Shown: positions 1-5,502 of the stretch, piece after piece
Numbering within the stretch: the stretch's first letter is position 1
How the letters are laid out: each line of letters opens with the position of its first letter
Assembly (NCBI GenBank): GCA_948629335.1
Contig: CAPHZB010000063.1
Coordinates: 1-8,069, forward strand
Length of the DNA: 8,069 nucleotides
Direction: 5' to 3'
Origin: an uncultured Bacilli bacterium
GTDB lineage: Bacteria > Bacillota_I > Bacilli_A > RF39 > UBA660
Notes under the pieces: model-generated
What the model was told of the DNA's origin: nothing
Databases searched by the model: none
What the model saw: the letters and a program-made list of their open reading frames with translations, nothing else
Translations under genes and position numbers: made by a program

Positions 1-148
1 AACTTAATATTTTTAGAAATTTCAAATAACTTACACACTTAGCTTGACAAACCCAAATGGTGATTGTGGGTACAAGAGTAAAAAAATGATATATTACTAA
101 TGGTAAGTAAACTCCCCAGGTGGCGATGGTGCTGAAGTAATCTATGCC

Positions 149-1228
149 TTGCGAAATAATGGCACACTTGCGAATAATGTCCTTGAACAACTTCGTTTAT
201 CTGGTCAAAACGTAAGAAAGGTGTATCAACGCAGATTACCAAGTGATACCTCTAAAGACTACTATTTTATTCATAGAAATACAGGGATTACAGAACCAAT
301 CATTGTAGAATATGGATTTTTAGATAGTACAAGTGATGATGTTAGCCAACTTAAAAATAATTGGCGAGATTATGTAGATGCCGTTGTACGAGGAGTAAGT
401 GACTATATAGGAATTACTTACAATGAAGAAATTGAAGGGGTCTATACAGTGCAAAAGGGAGATTCTCTATACAGTATAGCACGAAAATATGGTGTGACTG
501 TTGATGAGATAAAGAATGTCAATAACTTAACAAGCAATACATTAACTGTAGGGCAAAGATTAATTATTCCTGTAGAAAAAGAACAGGAAGATGCGGGAAT
601 ATACATAGTTAAATCTGGGGACAGCTTATATGCTATAGCTAATAAATTTAACACAACAATAGCAGAATTGATGGATTTAAATGATTTAAATTCAACAGCG
701 CTATCAGTAGGGCAACAATTAAAACTTCCAGGGAAACAGGAAGAGGAGATTATTACAAATGAGTATATTGTAAAATCTGGGGATACACTATATAAAATAG
801 CAAATAATTATAACTTGTCTGTTGCAGACTTAATCAATGCTAATAACTTAACAAATAATAATTTATCTATTGGGCAAAAACTAATTATACCAACAACAAG
901 TCAACAAACACCTACTACATCTTATAAGAATTATGTTGTAACCAAGGGGGATAATTTGTATGCCATTGCAAGAGAATATAACACAACAGTATCAGAATTA
1001 ATGAAAATAAATAACTTAACGTCTAATCTCCTAAGTCTTGGCCAGGTTTTAAAAGTACCAACAACAGCTACCTCAACAACCACGCCATCTGCAAATACAT
1101 ATACTGTAAAATCAGGAGATACATTATATAGCATAGCTAGAAAATTTGGAACAACAGTAACAAATATTCAAAATAAAAACAATCTATCTGGGACTACACT
1201 ATCCGTAGGTCAAGTTTTAAAAATTTAA
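149..1228 (+). CDS. N-acetylmuramoyl-L-alanine amidase (Amidase_3 fragment) with five LysM repeats, 5' truncated
   Basis: Cell-wall hydrolase predicted to cleave the MurNAc to L-Ala bond of peptidoglycan, acting outside the membrane. Residues 1-97, counted from a TTG at 149, match the C-terminal half of Amidase_3, including the IVEYGF segment whose Glu54 is the usual catalytic glutamate. Five LysM peptidoglycan-binding repeats follow at 99-141, 152-194, 206-248, 262-304 and 318-359, each starting with a Y-V-GD-LY-IA pattern. Homology continues upstream of the TTG as far as codon 107 (VNSPGGDGAEVIYA, the HxN...GGxGAE region of the family), but the frame closes with TAA at 104-106. The zinc-binding His and Glu of the N-terminal half and the signal peptide are therefore missing. 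The TTG has no good ribosome binding site and is probably not a true start. Either the gene is a pseudogene or the first ~105 bases are a bad assembly edge. The family assignment is secure; the 5' end is not. Confidence 0.85.
   Translation: MRNNGTLANNVLEQLRLSGQNVRKVYQRRLPSDTSKDYYFIHRNTGITEPIIVEYGFLDSTSDDVSQLKNNWRDYVDAVVRGVSDYIGITYNEEIEGVYTVQKGDSLYSIARKYGVTVDEIKNVNNLTSNTLTVGQRLIIPVEKEQEDAGIYIVKSGDSLYAIANKFNTTIAELMDLNDLNSTALSVGQQLKLPGKQEEEIITNEYIVKSGDTLYKIANNYNLSVADLINANNLTNNNLSIGQKLIIPTTSQQTPTTSYKNYVVTKGDNLYAIAREYNTTVSELMKINNLTSNLLSLGQVLKVPTTATSTTTPSANTYTVKSGDTLYSIARKFGTTVTNIQNKNNLSGTTLSVGQVLKI
443..1225 (+). repeat. Five tandem LysM-coding repeats
   Basis: Five copies of a 43-codon LysM unit (the last 42) begin at 443, 602, 764, 932 and 1100, about 159-168 bases apart, separated by Thr/Ser- or Glu/Lys-rich linkers of 10-13 codons. 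The best conserved DNA is the start of each unit, for example aaatctgggga at 612 and 774, and a close variant at 1108. Such arrays can gain or lose units by recombination. They anchor the enzyme to glycan strands. Confidence 0.9.
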
Positions 1229-1231
1229 TTG

Positions 1232-1264
1232 AATAGACTGCTAAAGTGGTCTATTTTTCTTTTT
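1232..1264 (+). terminator. Rho-independent terminator of the amidase gene
   Basis: A 10-bp stem pairs 1232-1241 (aatagactgc) with 1246-1255 (gtggtctatt), including two G-U pairs, around the tetraloop taaa (1242-1245). A T-rich tract follows to 1264. It begins 4 bases after the amidase stop codon. Confidence 0.85.
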
Positions 1265-1372
1265 AAAACCTATGAAAAAATTTTACATGTGGCTAAAAAT
1301 ATATACTATGTAACGAATTAATAAATAGGGATATATACAAAATGATAAACGTCAACGCATTAATATTTTCAT

Positions 1373-1396
1373 AAAAAAACTAGGAGTTTTTCCTAG
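1373..1396 (-). terminator. Rho-independent terminator of the cwlJ-like gene
   Basis: On the minus strand the stem CTAGGA (1396-1391) pairs with TCCTAG (1385-1380) around a 5-base loop, and is followed by seven Ts (1379-1373). It starts 4 bases after the hydrolase stop codon. The sequence between the two terminators (1265-1372) is AT-rich and shows no gene. Confidence 0.88.
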
Positions 1397-1400
1397 AATA

Positions 1401-1829
1401 TCAATGTATTTCCACACATACTCCTGTATCAGGCTGATAAAAACAATGACTTTTATATCTGCCTGATAGTCTTTGATCCCACCAAGTGGCTTTACATGAA
1501 TCTGTTCCTGAAGGTGCATAAAACCATAGAGCATTTGTTGCTGGATGATAATATTCTCCTCTTAAAATTCGTTCTGCTAAAGCTTGTTCTTTTGTGGTTG
1601 GATTTGAAAAAAATAAGGAACTGTTCACTCCAGCAAACCCTCCAGGATTTTGATAAATAGCATCAGATAAGGTCCTAATATCTTTAAAGGTAAGACAAGA
1701 TGCTAATGCTCGATTTAATACAACATTTCCTACCATCAGCATACCTAAATCACCTTCGCCAACAGCTTCAGCACGCATAAGGCGAGCTAGTAAGTCTTTT
1801 TCCTTTGATGTATACTTTATAATTCCCAT
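1401..1829 (-). CDS. cwlJ: Spore cortex-lytic hydrolase, CwlJ/SleB family
   Basis: Predicted germination enzyme that degrades spore cortex peptidoglycan (Hydrolase_2 family). The protein has 142 residues, about the length of Bacillus CwlJ. It shows the family core LLARLMRAEAVGEGDLGM at 13-30, with the expected catalytic Glu21, then VGNVVLNR (33-40), YQNPGGF (59-65), LRGEYYHP (89-96), ALWFYAP (100-106) and RYKSHCFYQP (124-133). Four cysteines are at 45, 112, 129 and 138. There is no signal peptide and no N-terminal peptidoglycan-binding domain, which fits CwlJ (made in the mother cell and put into the coat) better than secreted SleB. AGGTGAT at 1839-1833 supports the ATG at 1829. It is a single-gene unit, divergent from the pilin gene. 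The usual partner gerQ is not visible. If functional, it implies a spore-former; a vegetative role is possible. Confidence 0.88.
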   Translation of the reverse strand: MGIIKYTSKEKDLLARLMRAEAVGEGDLGMLMVGNVVLNRALASCLTFKDIRTLSDAIYQNPGGFAGVNSSLFFSNPTTKEQALAERILRGEYYHPATNALWFYAPSGTDSCKATWWDQRLSGRYKSHCFYQPDTGVCVEIH

Positions 1830-1847
1830 AAAATCACCTAATTCATT

Positions 1848-1860
1848 ATATTCGAAATAT
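1848..1860. promoter_or_regulatory. TTCGAA-centred dyad between cwlJ and the prepilin gene
   Basis: The arms atatt (1848-1852) and aatat (1856-1860) form a small dyad that also contains the palindrome TTCGAA (1851-1856). It lies about 20 bases upstream of the cwlJ start and overlaps the place where a cwlJ -10 element could be (TATAAT on the minus strand, 1850-1845). It could be an operator, but in AT-rich DNA it may be chance. Confidence 0.25.
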
Positions 1861-1868
1861 TTTCTTCG

Positions 1869-1897
1869 TTGACATCAAGTTATCTTTATAGTATAAT
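1869..1897 (+). promoter_or_regulatory. Consensus sigma-A promoter of the first prepilin gene
   Basis: TTGACA at 1869-1874 and TATAAT at 1892-1897 are separated by exactly 17 bases, a perfect match to the vegetative consensus. Transcription would start near 1904 and leave a leader of about 20 bases before the ATG at 1924. Confidence 0.88.
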
Positions 1898-1911
1898 TTA
1901 GACAGTAAAAT

Positions 1912-1917
1912 AGGAGG
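1912..1917 (+). promoter_or_regulatory. Ribosome binding site that decides the prepilin start
   Basis: AGGAGG directly abuts a first ATG at 1918, which leaves no spacing. The second in-frame ATG at 1924 has 6 bases of spacing, so 1924 is the likely start. Confidence 0.8.
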
Positions 1918-1923
1918 ATGATT

Positions 1924-2316
1924 ATGAATAAAAAGGGTTACACATTAATTGAACTTTTAGCTGTTTTAGCAGTTATGGCCGCAATATTAATTGTTGCCGT
2001 TCCTTCTATAGCCAAACAATTCGCAGGAATCGAAGAAAATAATTACACGCAGTTTAAACAAAATCTCTTTCTTGCAGCAGAATCCTATATCAATTCTAAT
2101 CCAAATGCAGCAGAAGTTTCTGAATTAAAGACATCTGGAAAATTTATCTGCATTAACACAGAAGATTTAATTCGTGGAGGTTGGGTAAAGAGTACTTTAG
2201 TTAATCCCAAAACTGATAAAAGACTATCCGAACAAAATAGTTCTATCAAAGTATTGAATAACAGTGGGGAATACACATATACTTATTTTCCAGATAAGAT
2301 AACTTGCGATAATTAA
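1924..2316 (+). CDS. Type IV prepilin-like protein (N-methylation motif)
   Basis: 130-residue pseudopilin or minor pilin-like protein, expected to be cleaved by a prepilin peptidase and assembled at the membrane. The N-terminus MNKKG|YTLIELLAVLAV is a class III signal: a short basic leader, cleavage after Gly5, Glu at mature position 5 (residue 10), then a hydrophobic helix to about residue 30. The remainder is a soluble domain with little recognisable similarity. Its only two cysteines, 76 and 128, could form a disulfide that closes the C-terminal region, as in many pilins. It is a single-gene transcription unit with a consensus promoter and its own terminator. No prepilin peptidase, assembly ATPase or platform gene is nearby, so whether it serves a DNA-uptake pilus, a secretion pseudopilus or another fibre cannot be told. 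The prepilin class is certain; the role is unknown. Confidence 0.85.
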   Translation: MNKKGYTLIELLAVLAVMAAILIVAVPSIAKQFAGIEENNYTQFKQNLFLAAESYINSNPNAAEVSELKTSGKFICINTEDLIRGGWVKSTLVNPKTDKRLSEQNSSIKVLNNSGEYTYTYFPDKITCDN

Positions 2317-2321
2317 AAAGC

Positions 2322-2355
2322 AAGGACTGCCGATTCGAGTGGTCCTTTTGTTTAC
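2322..2355 (+). terminator. Rho-independent terminator of the first prepilin gene
   Basis: A 9-bp stem pairs 2322-2330 (aaggactgc) with 2339-2347 (gtggtcctt), including two G-U pairs, with an 8-base loop and a T-rich tail (ttgttt). Its core GACTGC...GTGGTC is the same as in the amidase terminator at 1236-1251. Confidence 0.82.
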
Positions 2356-2514
2356 CTTTTTCTCTATATTAGACTTAGATGCATTAATAGAAAATTCAAA
2401 TAGAATAATGCTTCATTAAATTAATGCGTTGCTTTATTTGCTTTATTCATTTACAAATTCATTAGAAAATATAGAATTATAAATTAGCATTATTTTTTAA
2501 AATTGTAGAAATTC

Positions 2515-2527
2515 AGATACTGTATCT
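2515..2527. promoter_or_regulatory. Perfect 13-base dyad, possible operator
   Basis: AGATAC and GTATCT are exact reverse complements around a single central T. One unpaired base cannot form an RNA loop, so if it works it is more likely a DNA site for a dimeric regulator. It matches no operator I can name with confidence, and its target promoter is unclear. Confidence 0.3.
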
Positions 2528-2544
2528 AGGAGTATTCCTCCGTC

Positions 2545-2577
2545 TCTCATTTAACTAGAACCACACGCTAAATGAGA
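2545..2577. other. Stem-loop of unknown role upstream of whiA
   Basis: tctcattta (2545-2553) pairs perfectly with taaatgaga (2569-2577) across a 15-base loop. No T-run follows on either strand, so it does not look like a terminator. A smaller hairpin, ggag (2529-2532) with ctcc (2538-2541), lies just before it. It could be part of a leader RNA or a degraded element. Confidence 0.35.
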
Positions 2578-2759
2578 TAGAAAAATAGGCAAGAAGGGAA
2601 GCAAAATCCATCAAATTATGTTAAAATAGAAGATAATGTCATTCTTATGATGCAAGAAAACTACTATTGGACATTATTGCATGGGTCAAATTGTGATATT
2701 TTAATAACATTCAAAATTAAATGATTATCTATTACATATACCGACGTATGACTATAATA

Positions 2760-2767
2760 AAGGAGGG
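2760..2767 (+). promoter_or_regulatory. Ribosome binding site of whiA
   Basis: AAGGAGGG lies five bases before the ATG at 2773 and is the strongest Shine-Dalgarno sequence of the central operon. It fixes the whiA start. Confidence 0.8.
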
Positions 2768-2772
2768 AAAAC

Positions 2773-3696
2773 ATGTCCTTTACAAGTGAAGTTAAAAATG
2801 AGGTAAGTAAACTAGAAACCCTTGCCATTGAAAATGTAACTGAGTTATCTGCCCTTCTTAGAAACATAAGCACTATAGAAGCAAATCGGATTCACATTAC
2901 CACAGAAAATGCGAGTGTTGCAAGGAGAATCTTTAACTTATTAAAACAAAAATACAAAGTTACTTCCAAGGTAACTGTTCGTCGAGGTTACAACTTTAAT
3001 AAAAACTACATTTACATATTGGAATTGAAATATAAGGTAGATAGCATTATAAATGATTTATCATTAAAAGAAGATATTCCTAAATCGTATCTATATGATG
3101 ACGATTCCTTAAAAAGGGCGTACATAAGAGGTATATTTCTTGCTTGTGGGAGCATTAATGATCCAAAGAAATCAAGATACCATCTAGAATTTCTTATCGA
3201 TACGAAATCGTATGCAATATTTTTACAAAAACTATTTAATTCTTTTGATTTAAATAGTAAAATAATAAGACGAGAGACAAAATATATGCTCTATTTAAAA
3301 GAGGCTGAAAAAATAGGTGATTTCCTACGAATTATTGGGGCAACAAACTCTTTATTCTATTATGAAGATATTCGAATTTATAGAGACCATAAAAATATGA
3401 CAAACCGCTTAAACAATTGTGAACAAGCTAACGTGGATAAAATGATAGAAACTGCCACTAGGCAGGTACAAGATATTGAGCTTCTTGAAGAAGAGAAAGC
3501 TTTTTCCCTATTAGATGATAAAGTAAAAGAAGTGGCTATTTACCGTAAAAAATATCCAGAAGCCTCCCTTCTTGAATTAAGTGAAATCATTAGCCTTGAA
3601 ACAGGAACAATGATTACCAAATCAGGTTTGTATCATCGAATGAACAAAATTAAACATTTAGCAAACAAAGTAAGAGAAAACAAAAAGAATAAATAA
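2773..3696 (+). CDS. whiA: DNA-binding protein WhiA
   Basis: 307-residue WhiA: an N-terminal LAGLIDADG-like fold without endonuclease activity joined to a C-terminal helix-turn-helix. In Actinobacteria it activates sporulation septation genes; in Bacillus it affects cell division and chromosome segregation. Visible marks are the ELSALLR segment (24-30), the LAGLIDADG-like AYIRGIFLACGSIND (116-130) followed by KSRYHLEF, the family signature NRLNNCEQAN at 211-220 with the helix after it to QVQDI, and the C-terminal HTH PEASLLELSEI...TKSGLYHRMNKI (262-293). Length is normal. A strong ribosome binding site fixes the start. It is the first gene of the operon, 20 bases before rplI. In most Bacillota whiA follows rapZ and the yvcK-type gene; here it stands without them and in front of rplI, which is unusual. 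The identity is firm. Confidence 0.95.
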   Translation: MSFTSEVKNEVSKLETLAIENVTELSALLRNISTIEANRIHITTENASVARRIFNLLKQKYKVTSKVTVRRGYNFNKNYIYILELKYKVDSIINDLSLKEDIPKSYLYDDDSLKRAYIRGIFLACGSINDPKKSRYHLEFLIDTKSYAIFLQKLFNSFDLNSKIIRRETKYMLYLKEAEKIGDFLRIIGATNSLFYYEDIRIYRDHKNMTNRLNNCEQANVDKMIETATRQVQDIELLEEEKAFSLLDDKVKEVAIYRKKYPEASLLELSEIISLETGTMITKSGLYHRMNKIKHLANKVRENKKNK

Positions 3697-3716
3697 AATA
3701 GAAAGTTGGTAGAAAA

Positions 3717-4160
3717 ATGAAAGTAATTTTTATAAAAGATGTAAAAGGACAAGGAAAAAAGAATGAAATTAAAGAAGTAAAAGATGGGTATGCTATGAAT
3801 TTTCTAATTAAAAATGGGTATGCAATGGCCGCAAACCAAACTAACCTAAAAAGTTTTGAAAAACAAAGGCAAACAGAGAAACTAGAAGAATCCCTTCTTA
3901 TCAAAGAGATGGAATCTTTAAAACAAAAATTGGAAAAGGAAATATTGAAATTTTATGTCAAAACAGGAAGCGAAGAGAAAATGTTTGGGACTATTTCAGC
4001 TAAACAAATCAAAGAAGAACTAAGCAAACTAGGGCACAACATAGACAAAACGAAAATAAAAATAGACCATCCAATTATGTGTTTGGGTATGCATAATATT
4101 CAAATCGAATTACATAAGGAGGTTCTAGCAACTATAAAAGTATATGTTCAAGGGAAGTGA
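3717..4160 (+). CDS. rplI: 50S ribosomal protein L9
   Basis: 147-residue L9, a large-subunit protein that binds 23S rRNA near the L1 stalk base and supports reading-frame fidelity. The N-terminal rRNA-binding domain is typical: MKVIFIKDVKGQGKK with KDGYAMNFLIKNGYA at 22-36. A long charged connecting helix follows (about 41-75), then the C-terminal domain with EKMFGTISAKQI (about 86-97). Length is normal for the family. It sits 20 bases after whiA, and its own Shine-Dalgarno is poor (only AAGTTGG near 3703-3709), so translation may depend on coupling to whiA. The stop is 4 bases before the dnaB start. gdpP, the usual upstream neighbour in Bacilli, is absent. Confidence 0.97.
   Translation: MKVIFIKDVKGQGKKNEIKEVKDGYAMNFLIKNGYAMAANQTNLKSFEKQRQTEKLEESLLIKEMESLKQKLEKEILKFYVKTGSEEKMFGTISAKQIKEELSKLGHNIDKTKIKIDHPIMCLGMHNIQIELHKEVLATIKVYVQGK
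4150..4155 (+). promoter_or_regulatory. Ribosome binding site that decides the dnaB start
   Basis: AAGGGA inside the end of rplI lies 9 bases before the ATG at 4165. An upstream in-frame ATG at 4144 has no such site and would add seven residues unlike the family, so 4165 is preferred. Confidence 0.65.
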
Positions 4161-4164
4161 TGAA

Positions 4165-5502
4165 ATGAATAAGGAAATGCCACATGATATAGCAGCTGAA
4201 CAATCTGTAATTGGTGCGATGTTCATGTCCAAAAAGGCGTGTGAAAAAGTAGTAGAAAGACTGCAACCAGAAGCTTTTTATCTTGATAAGCATGCAAAAA
4301 TATTTAAAACGATTGCCACATTAAAAGAACAGGGAACTCCTATAGACATTACCATTGTAACAAATGAACTTGAAAAAAATAAAGAAATTGCGAGTATTGG
4401 TGGTGTTGAATATTTAAGTGATATTATCACATCTGTTCCAAGTGCTGCAAACGTAGAAGAATACATGAAAATTGTTGAAGAAAAATTTGTAAGAAGAAGA
4501 CTCATTGAGGTAGCTTTATCCATTGAAACAGATAGCTATAATTGGAATGATACATTAGACGAACTTATCGATAAATCAGAAAAGAATTTAATGAATATTA
4601 GTAAAGTTCGAAGTGGTTCTGAATTTCAGACAATAGCTGATGTTTTATATCGCGCACAACTAAATTTAGAAAAATTGTCGCAAACAAAGGGAGAAATTAC
4701 AGGAATACCGACAGGATTTTACGATATTGACAAAGTTACATCTGGTTTACATGAGAATGAATTAATTATCATTGCTGCTCGCCCTTCTATGGGGAAAACG
4801 GCTTTTGCTCTCAATATTGCTACAAATATTGCTATTAATACAGATAAAACGGTCGCCCTATTCAACCTAGAAATGGGTGCTGATCAACTAGCTTTTCGTA
4901 TGCTTTCTAGTGTTGGACAGATTGAAGGTGCAAAGTTATCAACAGGAAGATTAGAACATAATGATTGGAAACGCGTCAATGAGGCCATATCAAGACTGGC
5001 TGATACAAAAATATTTATTGATGATACTCCAGGAATTTCCATTGGAGAAATTCGTGCGAAATGTAGAAGACTCGCAAATGAACAAAATTTGGGAATTGTG
5101 ATTATCGACTACCTACAATTAATCAGTGGTTCGAGTAAAACGCAAGGAAATAGGCAACTAGAAATATCAGAAATTTCACGTTCCTTAAAGACACTTGCTA
5201 TGGAACTTAAAATACCCATTATCGCTTTAGCGCAATTATCACGTAGTGTAGAATCTCGTGATGATAAACGACCAATTTTAAGTGATTTAAGAGAGTCAGG
5301 TTCTATTGAACAAGATGCAGATATTGTTGCATTCCTATATCGTGATGACTATTATAATAAAGAAGCCGCGATTGACGAGGCAACTAGTAAAAGTGAATTT
5401 ATTATTAGAAAGCATCGTAATGGTCCTACAAAAACGATTGATTTAATCTTCAAGAGAAATACTTCCACATTTTTAAACTTCATTAATAAGGAGGAACCAT
5501 AA
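4165..5502 (+). CDS. dnaB: Replicative DNA helicase DnaB (DnaC in Bacillus naming)
   Basis: 445-residue hexameric 5'-3' helicase that unwinds DNA at the replication fork and recruits primase. The N-terminal domain begins with the typical PHDIAAEQSVIGAM and runs to about residue 105 (IGGVEYLSDI...VPSAANVEEY). After a linker comes the RecA-like domain from about 175: TGIPTGFYDID, Walker A ARPSMGKT (205-212, Lys211), NLEM, Walker B IVIIDYLQL with Asp315, AQLSRSVE, and RESGSIEQDAD carrying the conserved Arg contacts, ending with the FKRNTSTF segment. Length is usual and no intein or frameshift is present. The start is set by AAGGGA; the gap to rplI is 4 bases. The stop overlaps the walJ start by one base (TAATG). 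The rplI-dnaB pairing is classic for Bacilli. Confidence 0.97.
   Translation: MNKEMPHDIAAEQSVIGAMFMSKKACEKVVERLQPEAFYLDKHAKIFKTIATLKEQGTPIDITIVTNELEKNKEIASIGGVEYLSDIITSVPSAANVEEYMKIVEEKFVRRRLIEVALSIETDSYNWNDTLDELIDKSEKNLMNISKVRSGSEFQTIADVLYRAQLNLEKLSQTKGEITGIPTGFYDIDKVTSGLHENELIIIAARPSMGKTAFALNIATNIAINTDKTVALFNLEMGADQLAFRMLSSVGQIEGAKLSTGRLEHNDWKRVNEAISRLADTKIFIDDTPGISIGEIRAKCRRLANEQNLGIVIIDYLQLISGSSKTQGNRQLEISEISRSLKTLAMELKIPIIALAQLSRSVESRDDKRPILSDLRESGSIEQDADIVAFLYRDDYYNKEAAIDEATSKSEFIIRKHRNGPTKTIDLIFKRNTSTFLNFINKEEP
5488..5494 (+). promoter_or_regulatory. Ribosome binding site of walJ inside dnaB
   Basis: AAGGAGG lies in the last codons of dnaB, 7 bases before the walJ ATG at 5502. It fixes this start and, with the TAATG stop-start overlap, suggests translational coupling. 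Confidence 0.8.

Larger units (their letters stand above)
2356..2772. other. Gene-poor intergenic region upstream of whiA
   Basis: About 420 very AT-rich bases with no convincing gene. It contains a weak inverted repeat gcattaat (2381-2388)/attaatgc (2420-2427), a perfect dyad at 2515-2527, a 9-bp hairpin at 2545-2577, and a 47-codon open frame at 2581-2724 with no ribosome binding site. No clear promoter for whiA is visible. The best candidate is an extended -10, TGtTAAAAT at 2619-2627, without a good -35; if used it gives a leader of roughly 140 bases. I recognise no tRNA or known riboswitch class here. Confidence 0.5.

Noticed and set aside
44..49. TTGACA resembling a -35 element in front of the amidase fragment
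   Set aside because: No acceptable -10 element lies 16-18 bases downstream, and the downstream frame lacks a true start.
1830..1900. Sporulation sigma-factor (E, G or K) promoter for cwlJ
   Set aside because: No spacing-correct pair of -35 and -10 elements could be found; only a vegetative-like TATAAT is visible.
1353..2431. 12-base inverted repeat (caacgcattaat at 1353-1364, complement at 2420-2431) flanking cwlJ and the pilin gene as mobile-element ends
   Set aside because: No transposase, no target duplication, and a 12-base match is expected by chance in AT-rich DNA of this length.
2549..2570. Minus-strand GGTTCTAG resembling the start of a preQ1 riboswitch
   Set aside because: The required C-rich and A-rich downstream parts are absent and no minus-strand gene follows.
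2753..2758. TATAAT just upstream of whiA as its promoter
   Set aside because: Transcription would begin inside the whiA ribosome binding site, and the -35 is poor.
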